DNA of 27,813 nucleotides, taken from an uncultured Collinsella sp. (lineage in GTDB: Bacteria > Actinomycetota > Coriobacteriia > Coriobacteriales > Coriobacteriaceae). A model generated the notes under the pieces. It saw only the letters and a list, made by a program, of their open reading frames with translations. It did not search any database and was not told the DNA's origin. A program made the position numbers and the translations under genes. This document shows positions 12,332 to 19,156 of this stretch, piece by piece (position 1 is the stretch's first letter; each line of letters starts with the position of its first letter). The stretch is from NCBI GenBank assembly GCA_902494605.1, contig CABUUG010000011.1:1-27813 (forward strand), given 5' to 3'.

Positions 12332-13303
12332 ATGGAGCAGTTGAAACTGACGCAGGAATGGGACAAGGTGTTCCCCAAAAACGACAAGGTTGAGCACAGC
12401 AAGGCGACCTTCCACAACCGCTACGGCATCACGCTGGCTGCCGACGTGTACGTGCCTAAGAACGCGGAAGGCAAGCTGCCCGCCATCGCCGTCAGCGGCC
12501 CGTTTGGCGCGGTGAAGGAGCAGTCCTCCGGTCTGTACGCGCAGAAAATGGCGGAGCTGGGCTTTTTCGCAATTGCCTTTGACCCGTCCTATACCGGCGA
12601 GAGCGGCGGTACGCCCCGCTATGTGGCATCCCCGGACATCAACACCGAGGACTTCTGCGCAGCGGTGGATTTCCTCTCCGTGCAGGAAAGCGTTGACCCG
12701 GAGCGTATCGGCATTATCGGTATCTGCGGTTGGGGCGGCATGGCAGTCAATGCGGCGGCCATCGACACCCGTATCAAAGCTACCGCGGCTATGACCATGT
12801 ACGATATGACCCGCGTGACCGCAAACGGCTATTTTGACGCCGAGGATTCCGAGCAGGCGCGCTTTGAAAAGCGGAAAGCGTTGAACGTGCAGCGCACCGA
12901 GGACTATAAAAACGACGGCTATGCGCTGGCGGGCGGCGTGGTCGATCCGCTACCGGAGGACGCGCCGCAGTTTGTAGCGGACTATTACGCCTACTACAAA
13001 ACTCCGCGAGGCTACCATCCCCGCAGCCTGAACTCCAACGGTGGTTGGAATGTGACGTCCTCGCTGTCGTTCCTGAATATGCCGATTTTGCAATACAGCA
13101 GCGAAATTCGCTCTGCGGTACTGCTGGTGCATGGCGAGAAAGCACACTCCCGCTATTTCAGCGAAACCGCGTACAGCAAGCTGACGGGGGACAACAAGGA
13201 ATTGCTCATTATCCCCGGTGTCAGCCACACCGACCTCTACGATCAGATGGACGTCATTCCGTTTGGAAAGCTGAAAGCGTTCTTTGAGGAGTATTTGAAA
13301 TAA
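12332..13303 (+). CDS. Alpha/beta hydrolase with cysteine nucleophile elbow
   Basis: This 323-residue soluble hydrolase resembles dienelactone-hydrolase/YcjY-type enzymes. The oxyanion region is IAVSGPFGAVKEQSSG (52-67). The nucleophile elbow is GICGWGG with Cys132 where serine hydrolases have Ser. An acid residue is likely in LLVHGEKAHSRYF, and the catalytic His is His299 in PGVSHTDLYD. Residues 155-245 make an insert or lid. AAGGAGG overlaps the end of the cupin gene, so translation is coupled. GC content and codon use are somewhat lower than in the flanking genes and look Firmicute-like. Cys-type hydrolases act on lactones or thioesters, but this substrate is not known. No terminator is obvious after the stop. 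Confidence 0.87.
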   Translation: MEQLKLTQEWDKVFPKNDKVEHSKATFHNRYGITLAADVYVPKNAEGKLPAIAVSGPFGAVKEQSSGLYAQKMAELGFFAIAFDPSYTGESGGTPRYVASPDINTEDFCAAVDFLSVQESVDPERIGIIGICGWGGMAVNAAAIDTRIKATAAMTMYDMTRVTANGYFDAEDSEQARFEKRKALNVQRTEDYKNDGYALAGGVVDPLPEDAPQFVADYYAYYKTPRGYHPRSLNSNGGWNVTSSLSFLNMPILQYSSEIRSAVLLVHGEKAHSRYFSETAYSKLTGDNKELLIIPGVSHTDLYDQMDVIPFGKLKAFFEEYLK

Positions 13304-13380
13304 GACGCACCTTGCTTTTTACTTATTAACGGTCATGCATTTAGCGAGGACGGTTTGCGGCAAGACGCCTCGCCGCGCTA

Positions 13381-13836
13381 CTAGTCGTCGGCCCGCGCCG
13401 CCGAGAACAAGGCACCCAAGTCTGCCTGGATCGCCTCTGCCTTGCTTCCAAGCTGCAGCGGAGCCGAATCGCCCGAGATGTTCACGCTCAGCAGGTGCGC
13501 ATCCGGCAGCTTTGCGGTCATGCTCCAGAACGGGAGTGTAATGATGCCGGGGGTCATCTCGCCCACGCCGAGCTCCAGCAACAGCACGCGGCTACTACCG
13601 CGCTCGCGCACGAAGCGCTCGTATCGTTCGAGACTCTCGCGCCATACCGTGCCCAGCAAAAACGTGTCGTCTCGCACCCACGGCACAAGCTGCCAGCCGC
13701 AGTGCGGGCATCGGGGGACATCATCGCTGCGGATCTCGAAGCCCGCACTGCCCACGTGGTTGTAGTGATTGGCGTGAAGGCGGCCGTTGGAAAGAAACTC
13801 ATTTCCGTGGGGAAGAAACTTCTCGGTGAGTAAAGC
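13381..13836 (-). pseudogene. C-terminal fragment of a sirtuin (SIR2-family) protein
   Basis: The leftward frame holds the second half of a SIR2-like NAD-dependent deacylase. It carries DDVPRCPHCGWQLVPWVRDD (second Cys pair of the zinc site), ERYERFVRERG, RVLLLELGVGEMTPGIITLP, FWSMTAK, and the end LLSVNISGDSAP plus IQADLGALF. The Rossmann part with the NAD-binding GAGIS motif, the catalytic His and the first zinc Cys pair are missing. A TGA at 13837-13839 closes the frame upstream, and the only start codon (GTG at 13755) has no convincing ribosome site. It is therefore a 5'-truncated remnant. Confidence 0.65.
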
Positions 13837-13883
13837 TCATCGGAGCGGGGATAGAGCTTTGTCTGCGGGGTACGAAATGCTGG

Positions 13884-14804
13884 CTAGCGGTTGCGACGCC
13901 TTGTTGCAGAAATGCCAACTGCTGCAACTGCGCCACCGGCAACACTCAGGGCGACAGCCATCGCACCGTTGTCGCCCGTCGCGGGTAGGGTGGTCCCGGC
14001 TGGTTTAACCGCCGCTACTGCCTTAGTGGAAACGGGATTTGCCGCGGGCTTTTCTGCCTTGGGCTGCGGTGTGGGCTCGGGCTTGGTTTCCGGTTCGGGT
14101 TTGACCTCTGGGCTCGGTTTAACGCTTGGATCGGGTTTGGAACCGCTCGTATCGGTTGCAATCAAGTGCACGTCACTGTCGAAGATGTAACGGATGTAGT
14201 AATCGTGCCGCGTCTCGTGCATAATCCCTTGCCCGCTGTCGAAGTCACGGTCAACGTGTGTGCCAAGGTGGGCTGAGCTGTTGAGGTTCAGTCTGTAAGG
14301 GATTTGGTCGTCGGCGTAGCCGCCTGTAAAGACAGCGGTTGCTCTAACGTGATTGTCGATCATGGTCAGGGCAATAGAGACGCTGGCCTCTTTGGGGTTC
14401 TCGGTTTTTATAAGGCCTTCGGTATCGGTGTCGATCTTGAAGAGAAGGACGGTGTCGTTAAGCCCGTAGATGAAGTCTTCGGGTTTGTCGGGGAAATCGT
14501 ATACAAACGCCTCATTCTGGACCAACATAAAGGCAGGAGGGAGCTCCAGGTCATAGTTATGGTCGACAACGGTGGTAGCTGTGAGGCTGCCTTCCGCGTT
14601 GGCTTCGTCACAGGTAATGGGTGCTGCGACATCGGTTTCGGGCATTTCTGTCGCCAGTGCTGTGCGGGGTAGCAAAAGCAGTCCTGCCACAAGAATGCTT
14701 ACTCCGAAGGCGGCGACTCTGGCGCCTGCATGACGCTTGACGTCGCGGATAGACAGGCCAGTCCGTTTGTTATGGGTCTGCGGTGCAACATGCTGTCCAT
14801 ACAT
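13884..14804 (-). CDS. LPXTG-anchored surface protein
   Basis: This exported, wall-anchored protein has 306 residues. A long N-region ends in a signal sequence (VAAFGVSILVAGLLLLPRTA, about 30-49, likely cut after ALA at 51). Residues 55-210 form an extracellular domain I do not recognise. About 215-255 is a Pro-rich spacer with KP-P-KP repeats that spans the wall. The sorting signal is LPATG (273-277), then a hydrophobic helix and RRRNR. AAGGAG before the ATG supports the start. A class A or general sortase would cleave Thr-Gly and attach it to peptidoglycan; no sortase gene is in view. The domain carries RHDYYIRYIFDSDVHL just before the spacer. The ligand is unknown. Confidence 0.9.
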   Translation of the reverse strand: MYGQHVAPQTHNKRTGLSIRDVKRHAGARVAAFGVSILVAGLLLLPRTALATEMPETDVAAPITCDEANAEGSLTATTVVDHNYDLELPPAFMLVQNEAFVYDFPDKPEDFIYGLNDTVLLFKIDTDTEGLIKTENPKEASVSIALTMIDNHVRATAVFTGGYADDQIPYRLNLNSSAHLGTHVDRDFDSGQGIMHETRHDYYIRYIFDSDVHLIATDTSGSKPDPSVKPSPEVKPEPETKPEPTPQPKAEKPAANPVSTKAVAAVKPAGTTLPATGDNGAMAVALSVAGGAVAAVGISATRRRNR

Positions 14805-15124
14805 AAGACGCTCCTTATTCGTAGGCCGATTTCCGTGGATCTATATTGCGCCTGCCCGATTCGGCCAGGCTCATACACGCGAACGCTCACGCGAGCAGGA
14901 GAAAGCTCTAGTTAATTTTCCCACAGTCGACACTTTGCGGCCAACGATTTACTGTTCAATTCTCGGAGAGAGAATCAAGACAGTTAACGAGTTGTCAGGC
15001 AATGAGATTGTGTCTAGAGAGCACGAACAAGAGATGCGATCTGCAGACGACTGAATAGCTCCATCTGTTTTGGTTACAACGAAATGTGTGCCGCGCGCCT
15101 GCGGCATGAAGAAGGGAGATTCTT
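14805..15124. other. 320-bp divergent intergenic region without a gene
   Basis: This gap separates the leftward surface-protein gene from the rightward reductase gene, so both promoters should lie here. I see no protein. A small hairpin GCCTG...CAGGC (14851-14871) lies in the surface-protein leader. TTGTCA (14992-14997), 17 bp, TAGAGA (15015-15020) is a weak candidate rightward promoter 105 bp before the reductase. Confidence 0.4.
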
Positions 15125-15655
15125 ATGAATATCGTTGTATTGAGCGGCAGCCCGCGTAAGGGCGCCAATACCGACACCATGGTCGAGGCGTTTGCCGAGA
15201 CCGCGCGTGAGGGCGGCAATACGGTCGAGGTCGTCCGTGTTGCCAGCAAGAAAATCGCTGGTTGCCTGGGGTGTCAGTATTGCTTCGCCCATGAGGGAAC
15301 TTGCGTGCAGAAGGATGACATGGCCGACGTGATCGAGTCGCTGAAAGGCGCCGATATGGTTGTCTTCGCTTCGCCTATCTACTGGTTTGATATCACTGCG
15401 CAGGAGAAGGCCGCCATCGACCGCCTGTACGCCTTCGGTGCTACAGGCTTCCCGTTCACCAAGACGGCCCTTTTGCTCGATAGCCACAGCGAGGGCGTCT
15501 ATGATGCAGCGATTGCTATGTATAGGGCCACATGCGCGTACTGCAAGTGGGAGGACCAGGGCATTGTCACCATTAGCGGCATGACCGAGCGCGACAGCAT
15601 GGCCTCCTCGCCCAAGTTGGAAGAGGTGCGAGAGCTCGCTCGCAAGCTCGCCTAA
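15125..15655 (+). CDS. Flavodoxin-fold NAD(P)H oxidoreductase / iron-sulfur flavoprotein-like
   Basis: This 176-residue cytoplasmic flavoprotein has the FMN phosphate-binding loop GSPRKGANT at 8-16. Cys47, Cys50, Cys53 and Cys60 (GCLGCQYCFAHEGTC) resemble the compact cysteine cluster of iron-sulfur flavoproteins. KDDMADVIESLKGADMVVFASPIYWFD follows the usual fold. GAAGGGAG stands before the ATG. It likely reduces quinones, nitro or azo compounds, or other electrophiles using FMN. It stands alone between two intergenic regions. Its C-terminus matches the tail fragment at 11399-11497, so two related reductases once flanked this region. Confidence 0.88.
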   Translation: MNIVVLSGSPRKGANTDTMVEAFAETAREGGNTVEVVRVASKKIAGCLGCQYCFAHEGTCVQKDDMADVIESLKGADMVVFASPIYWFDITAQEKAAIDRLYAFGATGFPFTKTALLLDSHSEGVYDAAIAMYRATCAYCKWEDQGIVTISGMTERDSMASSPKLEEVRELARKLA

Positions 15656-15665
15656 GGACAAGAAG

Positions 15666-15737
15666 AACGCATGGCAATCGGTGTTGGTGGAAAATGCTTG
15701 CTATCCTTACCAAGAGGAATGCTGATTGCCATGCGTT
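15666..15737. repeat. 14-bp perfect inverted repeat with structured 44-nt centre
   Basis: AACGCATGGCAATC (15666-15679) and GATTGCCATGCGTT (15724-15737) are perfect reverse complements. Inside, TTGGT and ACCAA can also pair, so the whole 72-nt unit can fold as one long stem. It starts 10 bp after the reductase stop and lies between convergent genes. There is no T-tract. It may be a REP/MITE-like palindromic unit or a bidirectional terminator. Confidence 0.55.
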
Positions 15738-15764
15738 GATGCTTCCGCGGACAATTCCGGCGTG

Positions 15765-16688
15765 CTAAAACGCCTTCTCGTTCAAGAATTCCCTGAACGC
15801 GGGAATGTCAAAGCCAACGAGACCACGCCCGCGCTCTCCAATGACGCCGTCCTCCAGGAGGCGGCGTTTGTATTGGCTTGCGTAGTTGCTGGCGACGCCC
15901 ATGCGTTTGGCTATCTCCGAGACCCTGCTGGGGCCAGAATCGGGCAGCATCGCGAGCAAAAACTCAATGTCTTTATCGGAAAGCTCCCGATAGGTCGTTT
16001 TGAGAATTCGATCGCGCAGCTCCATGCGTGCGAGCAGGGAACCCTGCTGGACATCGGATGTACTGAATTGGGGCGAGCTCTCCGAAACATCCCAAGTGCG
16101 ATATCCGACGAGCTGCATCATGTAGGGGAATCCGTCGACGGCCTTCACAGCATCCTCGAGCGCTTCTGGTGTGATTGAACGTCCTCCGGCCTCAACGGTT
16201 TTGCGAAAGGCGTTTGCAATTTCAACGTCAGTGATTCGTCCTAGCTGATGATATTGGGAACGCCTGAGGAACGAGACGGAATCGTTACGCAGCAGTGCCG
16301 ATACTTTGTAAGGCAGCCCTGCCATGAGTAGGGCAACTTTTTTACCTTCGCGTACAAAGTGCTGGTAAACAGAGGCAAATTGAAGCATTTCTTCGAGATC
16401 GACTGTGACTTCATCGATGGTGATGAGAAGTCCGATGTCATGTTTTTCGAGTTGTTTAAAGATGCCATTCATGCGTGTGCGCCAGTTGCTCTGGGCCTTT
16501 TGAGCATATGTCCAATCGAGACCCACTGGACCAATTTGAACGCCGTTTATGCGCACGTGAGGCTGTGAGAGGTAGCTGTCTGCCGCCTCTTCGGTTCGCT
16601 CGATAATATCTTCGAGCATGCCAGGCATGGCGGAGACATTTGCTGCGATCCATGGTGGCCCCTTTGCAGGTTTTGCTAACTTTTGCAA
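15765..16688 (-). pseudogene. AAA ATPase lacking its N-terminal P-loop region
   Basis: The frame encodes 307 residues of a family of small AAA ATPases that normally start with about 75 more residues containing GxRGTGKT. Present are PWIAANVSAMPGMLEDIIE (the strand after the P-loop helix), Walker B LLITIDEV (87-94), VREGKKVALLMAGLP (sensor region), SFLRRSQYHQLGRI and a C-terminal winged helix (SEIAKRMGVASNYASQYKRR). Upstream, an in-frame TAG and the AT-rich repeat array at 16671-16717 replace the expected N-terminus. The only early start is a TTG inside the repeats. Without Walker A it cannot bind ATP normally, so I call it a 5'-truncated pseudogene. A shortened regulatory protein is less likely. 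Confidence 0.65.
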
Positions 16689-16717
16689 CTTTTGCTAAAT
16701 TTTGCAAGTTTTGCTAA
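16671..16717. repeat. Tandem TTTTGC repeat array, 19-bp period
   Basis: Five units read TTTTGCTAAC, TTTTGCAAC, TTTTGCTAAA, TTTTGCAAG and TTTTGCTAA. They alternate 10 and 9 bp, so the true period is 19 bp (2.5 copies). The array sits exactly where the truncated ATPase gene loses its N-terminal homology. It may be an iterated operator on two helical turns or a recombination-prone repeat. Confidence 0.75.
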
Positions 16718-16797
16718 TGGCTTAACATGCCTTGTGCCGTGGGATTGCGGGAGTGAAAAACGGGGAGTTCTATTATTCCGACTACGTTGCAACGAGC

Positions 16798-16834
16798 GGG
16801 GCCCGGAGCGCGATGTTGCTGCGCTTCGGGCCCC
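16798..16834 (-). terminator. Strong hairpin after the ParC-like gene
   Basis: GGGGCCCGGAGCGC (16798-16811) pairs with GCGCTTCGGGCCCC (16821-16834), 13 of 14 positions plus one wobble, around a 9-nt loop. It follows the leftward topoisomerase A gene by 36 bp. There is no T-tract on the minus side (CCGTTTTGAG lies on the plus side). Confidence 0.6.
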
Positions 16835-16870
16835 ACCGTTTTGAGAGTTTATGGCGGTTCTGCCGCTGTC

Positions 16871-19111
16871 CTAGTCAAACAGACTGGGCATGTCGTTTTC
16901 TTTCATAAGGGCACCGGCGGAGGGGAGGCTCTGTGCGGTGAACTTCTCGGCCGAGACGCCGGCGCCAAGGATTTCCTCGGTCGTGCCGACGGTGGTGACA
17001 GAGCGGCCCTTCTTGGCCGTAAAGGCCTGGACGCCCTGCGTGTTGGTGGTCGTCTTGGTCTTGAGCAGCGACGTGTTGAAGTTCATCAGGCGGTAGTCGC
17101 TCGAGACCAGTGCGATGTCGCGATCTTCCTTGAGCACCTGGGCATACAGCAGCTTGCTGCCGCCGTAGATGGCGTTCTTGAGGCGCTTGCGGTTGGTCTT
17201 GGTGACGTATCCGGCAAGTGCGACGCGCACCACGCGGCCGTTCTCAAAGACGAACAGCACGTCGGCCTTATAGTCCTCGGGGTCGATGACCCAGATGACG
17301 CTCTCGTCGGGTTCCATCTCAAGATCGGTCGGCAGGTACGAGCCCAGCTGGGCCGACTTGGTGTCCTCAAACGCCGCGACCTTGCACTTGTACACCTGGC
17401 TCTTGTTGGTAAAGACCAGCAGCTCGTGGGTGTTGGAGGACGGGAACTCGATAAAGGGCTTGTCGCCGTCTTTGTACTTGAGCGTAGCGGCCTTCTTGAG
17501 TACGCGGTCCGTCATCTTCTTAAGGTAGCCATCGCGCGAGAGCATGATCGTAACCGGGTACTCCTCGACCTCGGGCTCCAAGCTCACCTCGATGACCTCA
17601 TGGGGTTCGATCCTGCCCGTGCGGCGCGGCATCACGTACTTCTTGTTGACCGCGGCCAGCTCGTCGCTGATGACCTTCTTGATGTTTTCCTCGCTGGAGA
17701 GGATCTCCTCAAGCTCGGCAATCTCGCCCTCAAGCTTGGCAATGTCCTTGGTGCGGTTGAGGATGTACTCCTCGTTGATGTTACGGAGCTTAAGCTCGGC
17801 AACAAACTCGGCCTGGGTCTCGTCGATGTCGAAACCCTTCATAAGGTTGGGCACGACCTCGGCTTCGAGCTTGGTGCCGCGGATGATGGCGATGGCCTTG
17901 TCGATGTCGAGCAAAATCGCCTCGAGGCCGTGCAGCAGGTGCAGGCGCTCGGACTTTTTACCCAGGTCAAAGTTAATGCGGCGACGCGTGGACTCAATAC
18001 GCCACTTGACCCACTCGTGCAGGATCTGGCGCACACCCATAACGCGGGGATAGCCGTCGACGAGCACGTTGAAGTTGCACGAGAACGAATCCTGCAGCGT
18101 GGTCGAGCGATAGAGCTTGGCCATGAGCTTGTCGGGGTCGACACCGCGCTTAAGGTCGATGGCGATGCGCAAACCCGAGAGGTCGGTTTCGTCGCGGATG
18201 TCGGCAATCTCCTTGACCTTGCCCTCTTTGGAGAGCTTGACGATGCGCTCGATAATGACATCGGTCTTGGTGGTGTAGGGGATCTCGTAGACCTCGATAA
18301 TGCGCTCTTCGGGAATCCAGCGCCAACGGGAGCGGATCTGGAAGCTGCCAAGGCCGGTCTCGATAATCTTTTCCATCTCCTCGCGGCGGTAGATGATCTC
18401 GCCGCCGGTCGAGAAGTCGGGCATGGGCATGTACTCGAGCAGGTCACAGTCGGGGTCCTGCAGGTAGTGCATCGTGGCAGTGCAGACCTCGTTAAGGTTG
18501 AAACCGCAGATGTCGGACGCCATGGCGACGCCGATGCCCTTATTGGCCGAGACAAGGATGTTGGGGAACGTGGTGGGCAGCAGGCGCGGTTCCTTCATGG
18601 CGCCGTCGTAGCTGTCGACGAAGTCGACCGGGTCTTTGTCGATGTCCTTGAAGATTTCGGCGCTGATGGGGGAGAGCTTGGCCTCGGTATAACGCGAGGC
18701 GGCGTAGCTCAGATCGCCCGAATAGTACTTGCCAAAGTTGCCCTTTGACTCCACGAAGGGGGCGAGCAGTGCCTCGTTGCCGGTGGCCAGGCGCACCATC
18801 GTCTCGTAGATCGCGGCGTCGCCGTGCGGGTTGAGCTTCATGGTCTGACCCACAATGTTGGCGCTCTTCTGGCGCTCGCCCTTGAGCAGACCCATCTTGT
18901 ACATGGTGTAGAGCAGCTTGCGGTGCGAGGGCTTAAAGCCGTCGATCTCGGGGAACGCACGCGAGACGTTGACGCTCATGGCGTAGGGCATGTAGTTGAC
19001 CTCGAGCGTCTGCGTAATCGGCTGATCAGTGACCTCGGAGTGCAGGCCGATGACGTTCTCGGCGTTGACCTGCTTTTTCTTTGGCTGGTTCTTCGTCTTC
19101 TTCTTTGCCAC
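16871..19111 (-). CDS. Type IIA DNA topoisomerase subunit A (ParC/GyrA-like paralogue)
   Basis: This is the 746-residue DNA-breaking subunit of an ATP-dependent type II topoisomerase. A Lys-rich tail (MAKKKTKNQPKKKQ) precedes the winged helix; the catalytic pair is Arg140-Tyr141 in SYAASRYTEAKLSPIS. The quinolone region reads NPHGDAAIYETMVRL, so Ala99 replaces the usual Ser (GyrA Ser83) and Glu103 the usual Asp87. The tower and coiled-coil regions follow (NRTKDIAKLEGEIAELEEIL). A C-terminal beta-propeller begins near residue 530, without a GyrA-box QRRGG. Length and the missing GyrA-box fit ParC or a divergent paralogue better than gyrase. The B subunit gene lies 45 bp upstream on the same strand. 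The heterotetramer would decatenate or relax DNA. Confidence 0.9.
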   Translation of the reverse strand: MAKKKTKNQPKKKQVNAENVIGLHSEVTDQPITQTLEVNYMPYAMSVNVSRAFPEIDGFKPSHRKLLYTMYKMGLLKGERQKSANIVGQTMKLNPHGDAAIYETMVRLATGNEALLAPFVESKGNFGKYYSGDLSYAASRYTEAKLSPISAEIFKDIDKDPVDFVDSYDGAMKEPRLLPTTFPNILVSANKGIGVAMASDICGFNLNEVCTATMHYLQDPDCDLLEYMPMPDFSTGGEIIYRREEMEKIIETGLGSFQIRSRWRWIPEERIIEVYEIPYTTKTDVIIERIVKLSKEGKVKEIADIRDETDLSGLRIAIDLKRGVDPDKLMAKLYRSTTLQDSFSCNFNVLVDGYPRVMGVRQILHEWVKWRIESTRRRINFDLGKKSERLHLLHGLEAILLDIDKAIAIIRGTKLEAEVVPNLMKGFDIDETQAEFVAELKLRNINEEYILNRTKDIAKLEGEIAELEEILSSEENIKKVISDELAAVNKKYVMPRRTGRIEPHEVIEVSLEPEVEEYPVTIMLSRDGYLKKMTDRVLKKAATLKYKDGDKPFIEFPSSNTHELLVFTNKSQVYKCKVAAFEDTKSAQLGSYLPTDLEMEPDESVIWVIDPEDYKADVLFVFENGRVVRVALAGYVTKTNRKRLKNAIYGGSKLLYAQVLKEDRDIALVSSDYRLMNFNTSLLKTKTTTNTQGVQAFTAKKGRSVTTVGTTEEILGAGVSAEKFTAQSLPSAGALMKENDMPSLFD

Positions 19112-19156
19112 GATTTCCTCTTGAACTTCTTATGGGCCGTCGTTATCGATTTGCTG

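Noticed and set aside
14992..15020. Firm promoter call for the reductase gene (TTGTCA-17-TAGAGA)
   Set aside because: The match is modest and lies over 100 bp from the start codon, so I mention it only in the intergenic entry.
16671..16717. CRISPR array
   Set aside because: The units are contiguous 9-10-bp repeats without spacers.
16787..18748. 653-codon plus-strand frame opposite the topoisomerase A gene
   Set aside because: Hydrophobic/Val-Asp-rich antisense artefact; the minus strand encodes a complete type IIA topoisomerase subunit.
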